A stretch of 7,957 nt of DNA, from NCBI GenBank assembly GCA_946405655.1, contig CAMJHX010000056.1, positions 1 to 7,957 on the forward strand, given 5' to 3'. Under the pieces are notes generated by a model. The model worked only from the letters and a program-made list of their open reading frames with translations. It ran no database searches and was not told the origin of the DNA. The stretch comes from an uncultured Clostridia bacterium (GTDB taxonomy: Bacteria; Bacillota; Clostridia; Oscillospirales; Oscillospiraceae). Made by a program: the position numbers and the translations under genes. Within the stretch, counting starts at the first letter, position 1. Each line of letters opens with the position of its first letter. Positions 5,607 through 7,957 of this stretch are shown one piece after another.

Positions 5607-7403
5607 ATGATGAAACGATTGCCCGCGCTGCTGCTGGCGCTGGTGCTGCTGCTGTCTCTCGCCGCCTGCGGCTCGCAGACAGAGGAGGCGGTGCCGACGC
5701 CGGACGTCACGCCGGAGCCGGTGGAGGTCATCTGGCCGACGACCTATTGTCTCGGCAAGGCGCCTGTCTCGCTCGACCCGGCGCAATATGTCTCCACAGA
5801 CGACGCGACCTATCTTGTGAACCTTTATTCCGGGCTTGTCGCCTACCGCCGCGCCGGATCGGACACGGTGGAGCTGGAGGCGGATCTGTGCGAAAGCCTG
5901 CCCGCGCCGACCGTGAACGAGGCCGGTCAGCCGGTCTATACCTTCCGGCTGCGGGAGAACCTCAAATGGTCGGACGGCAGCAAGCTGACGGCGGAGGACT
6001 TTGTCTACGCCTGGAACCGCGTGGTGCAGACGCAGGACGCTGACCAGCGCTACCTCTTCGACTGCATCGAGGGCTTCGACAAGAACGAGCTGAACGTGAC
6101 CGCCTCGGCCGACGGCAGAACGCTGACCGTGGTGCTCGCCTTCAGCGAGCCGAACTTCCTGAAGCTGCTTGCAAACCCCGTCTTCTTCCCCGTGCAGAAG
6201 AAGGCCGTGGACTCCGGCGACGGCTGGTCGCTCGCGCCGGATCGTCTCGCCGTGAGCGGGCCGTTCCGCATGACAGCGTTCGCGCCGACGGGTATGATCC
6301 TCGAGAAAAACGAGCGCTACTGGGACGCGCAGAGCGTGACGGCGGACGTGCTCCGCTTTGACTTCACGGACGATCCCGCCGAGGCCGTGGAGGGCTGGAT
6401 CTCCGGGCGGTACGCGATGATCTCCACCCTGCCCTCCGATCAGCTGCAGACGCTGCGGAAGACCTACGCGGACAATTATTACACCGCGAGCCGCGTGGGT
6501 GTTTACAGCCTCTGCTTCAACCTCAACGACCCCGCGCTCAAGGACTTCACCGAGGCCGAGCGCGTGCAGCTGCGGCAGGCGCTGAGCCTGCTGATCGACC
6601 GGCAGTACATCTGCGACGCGATCGCGAAATCCGGTCAGGTGCCGGCTTCGAGCTATGTGCCGGACGGCATCACGGACGCGGACGGCTCGCTCTTCACGGC
6701 GCACAACGGTCCGGACGGCAAGGGCGGCGGCTACTACAGCGTGGCGGCGGACGATTACGCCGACAACTGCAGGCAGGCGATCAAGCTCCTGCGCGCCGTG
6801 GCGGATTCGAGCAAGAAGTTCACCGTCTCCAAGGCCGACCGCTGCGTGGACTTCCCGGAGCTGAAGGTGCTCACGAGCGACTCCTTCGGCCATGTGGACA
6901 TCGCGAACTATCTGCGCGAGCTCTACGCCGACTACGGTATCAAGCTCACGATCTCCGCGCCGGATCTGAACACCTTCCTCGCCGAGCGCGACAAGGGCGA
7001 ATATTCCATCACGCGCAGCAGCTGGACGGCGGATTACGACGACCCGACGCTGTTTCTGAATCTCTGGAGCACGAGCGGCAACCACATCGGCCTCGGCTGG
7101 GGCGAGCACGCGAACTACCGCGGCTACAGCGCCACGATCGCCGGAGAGAAGCGCAAGGATCTCAGCTGGATGGAATCCTATGACGGCCTGCTCTACTCCA
7201 TCATGAGCAGCACCGCGCCGATCGAGCGCTATCGCCTGATGCACGAGGCGGAGAACCTGCTGATGAGCACCTGGGCGGTCTGCCCGCTGTATCTCTACAC
7301 GGACGTCTATCTCGCAACGAGCGAGCTCGACGGCATGTACACCAGCCCGATGGGGGCGAAATACCTGACCAACGTCGTGACGCACGACGAGCTGGGCAAT
7401 TAA
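5607..7403 (+). CDS. Peptide-type ABC transporter substrate-binding lipoprotein (SBP family 5, OppA/DppA-like)
   Basis: Extracytoplasmic binding protein that captures oligopeptides (or a related ligand such as nickel or a sugar in some members) for an ABC importer. It has 598 residues. The signal peptide MMKRLPALLLALVLLL leads to the lipobox LAAC, with C21 the lipidated residue, followed by a Pro/Thr/Glu-rich tether (about 24-42). The family-5 signature lies at about 110-140 (YTFRLRENLKWSDG...TAEDFVYAWNRV). Further family marks are SGPFRM, ALSLLIDRQYI and, near the C-terminus, WTADYDDPTLFLNLW, resembling the ligand-pocket segment of OppA. Two ATGs in tandem (5607, 5610) are possible starts; GAGGAA at 5599-5604 slightly favours the second. 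No permease or ATPase genes adjoin it: it has its own promoter and terminator and faces a ferritin gene. It either serves a transporter encoded elsewhere or signals on its own. The family is certain, the ligand is not. Confidence 0.94.
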   Translation: MMKRLPALLLALVLLLSLAACGSQTEEAVPTPDVTPEPVEVIWPTTYCLGKAPVSLDPAQYVSTDDATYLVNLYSGLVAYRRAGSDTVELEADLCESLPAPTVNEAGQPVYTFRLRENLKWSDGSKLTAEDFVYAWNRVVQTQDADQRYLFDCIEGFDKNELNVTASADGRTLTVVLAFSEPNFLKLLANPVFFPVQKKAVDSGDGWSLAPDRLAVSGPFRMTAFAPTGMILEKNERYWDAQSVTADVLRFDFTDDPAEAVEGWISGRYAMISTLPSDQLQTLRKTYADNYYTASRVGVYSLCFNLNDPALKDFTEAERVQLRQALSLLIDRQYICDAIAKSGQVPASSYVPDGITDADGSLFTAHNGPDGKGGGYYSVAADDYADNCRQAIKLLRAVADSSKKFTVSKADRCVDFPELKVLTSDSFGHVDIANYLRELYADYGIKLTISAPDLNTFLAERDKGEYSITRSSWTADYDDPTLFLNLWSTSGNHIGLGWGEHANYRGYSATIAGEKRKDLSWMESYDGLLYSIMSSTAPIERYRLMHEAENLLMSTWAVCPLYLYTDVYLATSELDGMYTSPMGAKYLTNVVTHDELGN

Positions 7404-7435
7404 AAAAAGAGAGCCGCGACGCGGCTCTCTTTTTT
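7403..7435. terminator. Bidirectional terminator shared by the binding-protein and ferritin genes
   Basis: A GC-rich core stem GAGAGCCGC (7409-7417) with GCGGCTCTC (7421-7429) and a GAC loop is flanked by A-run 7402-7408 and T-run 7430-7435. The hairpin therefore ends in a T-tract on both strands. The left arm overlaps the binding-protein stop codon, and the right side lies 12 bases from the ferritin stop. Confidence 0.93.
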
Positions 7436-7446
7436 ATGTTTGGTAA

Positions 7447-7956
7447 TTACAGCACGAGCGAGGGGGCGCTGTAGGCGCGGGCGGCGAGCTCCTGATTGAG
7501 CATGTAGAGCCCTCTCGCGTCGGAGCCGAAGAGCTCCATCTTCGTGATGAGGTCGGAGGCGTTCTTCTCCTCCTCGCCCTGCTCCTTGACGAACCAGTCG
7601 AGAAACTGCATGGCGCGGAAATCGTCGGCAGCCTTGGCAGCGGCATAGATCGTGTGGATCGAGGCGGTGACGAACTGCTCATGCTCATAGGCGGCCTTCA
7701 GCGGCTCGATAAGCTCGGCATAGACCTTGTCGGGCTTCGCGATCGCCTCGAGCGTGACGGTCTGGTCGTTGTTGTGCAGATACTGATACATCAGCATCGC
7801 GTGATCCTGCTCCTCCTTCGCCTGGATCTCAAACCAGTTGGCGAAGCCGTCGAGCCCCTTGGCGTCGTAATAGTTCGCCATGTCGAGATAGAGATAGGCG
7901 GAGTAGAATTCCTTGTTGATCTGCTCGTTGAGGAGCTGAGAAACTTTTGCGTCCAT
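7447..7956 (-). CDS. ftnA: Non-haem ferritin (FtnA type)
   Basis: Iron-storage protein: 24 copies form a shell whose subunits oxidise Fe2+ at a ferroxidase centre and store it as mineral. The 169-residue four-helix protein has the centre complete, offset by one from E. coli FtnA: E16, Y23, E49, H52 (KEEQDHA), E93 and Q126 (EQGEEEK), with E129 for the third-iron site. The Met common to haem-binding bacterioferritin is not evident, so ferritin is preferred. The start ATG is the last full codon in the window (7956-7954). It gives the normal N-terminus (xLLNEQINKEFYSAYLYL), so the gene appears complete, but its ribosome site and promoter are outside. It is convergent with the binding-protein gene and shares its terminator. 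In anaerobes this protein also limits iron-driven oxidative damage. Confidence 0.95.
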   Translation of the reverse strand: MDAKVSQLLNEQINKEFYSAYLYLDMANYYDAKGLDGFANWFEIQAKEEQDHAMLMYQYLHNNDQTVTLEAIAKPDKVYAELIEPLKAAYEHEQFVTASIHTIYAAAKAADDFRAMQFLDWFVKEQGEEEKNASDLITKMELFGSDARGLYMLNQELAARAYSAPSLVL

Positions 7957-7957
7957 A

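Noticed and set aside
5516..6043. Plus-strand open frame starting before the binding-protein gene in another frame
   Set aside because: It crosses the promoter and the binding-protein signal peptide, and its product is Arg/Gly-rich without domain signs.
5568..7385. Open frame of 605 codons on the minus strand opposite the binding-protein gene
   Set aside because: Same artefact; the plus-strand product has a lipobox and family-5 signatures, while the antisense product has only Arg/His/Val-rich filler.

Overview
The window looks like a piece of chromosome from a GC-rich, low-oxygen gut Firmicute, most likely of the Oscillospiraceae/Ruminococcaceae type. This is an inference from protein style, strong Shine-Dalgarno sites, sigma-A-like promoters and GTAGGGG-headed palindromic repeats between genes; no rRNA or marker gene fixes the taxon. 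Seven protein genes are visible, all intact except the first, which is cut by the left edge. I see no phage, insertion sequence, CRISPR array, tRNA or rRNA.

Layout, left to right. (1) Positions 1-986 (+) hold the C-terminal two thirds of a sodium-coupled amino-acid-type symporter (NSS family), closed by a strong terminator at 1043-1080. (2) The gene-free stretch 987-1342 holds that terminator and then an array of four hairpin repeats in a ++/-- arrangement (1102-1336). (3) A leftward operon (2073 down to 1343) encodes a CPYC glutaredoxin-like protein and the tRNA adenosine deaminase TadA, coupled by an ATGA overlap. Its promoter lies at 2101-2129, and an 8-bp inverted repeat sits over the -10 box. 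(4) A divergent rightward operon (2186-5454) encodes an OmpR-type response regulator, a membrane histidine kinase and an M29-family metallo-aminopeptidase. The peptidase start overlaps the kinase stop (ATGA), and a terminator follows at 5466-5501. (5) A promoter at 5532-5560 drives a solitary lipoprotein solute-binding protein of the OppA/DppA type (5607-7403). (6) A ferritin gene on the minus strand (7956-7447) converges on it, and both share a bidirectional terminator at 7403-7435.

Working together: the NSS symporter, the cytoplasmic aminopeptidase and the peptide-binding lipoprotein all fit amino-acid and peptide acquisition by a peptide-fermenting anaerobe. The two-component system is physically tied to the peptidase, so it may sense something related to peptides or the envelope, but that is inference. 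The Grx-like protein and ferritin relate to redox and iron handling. I do not find a clearly new multi-gene system. The points most worth a second look are the hairpin-repeat array with a compensatory base change, the kinase-peptidase coupling, a Tyr-to-Phe change at an expected M29 active-site position, and the palindrome over the grx promoter.
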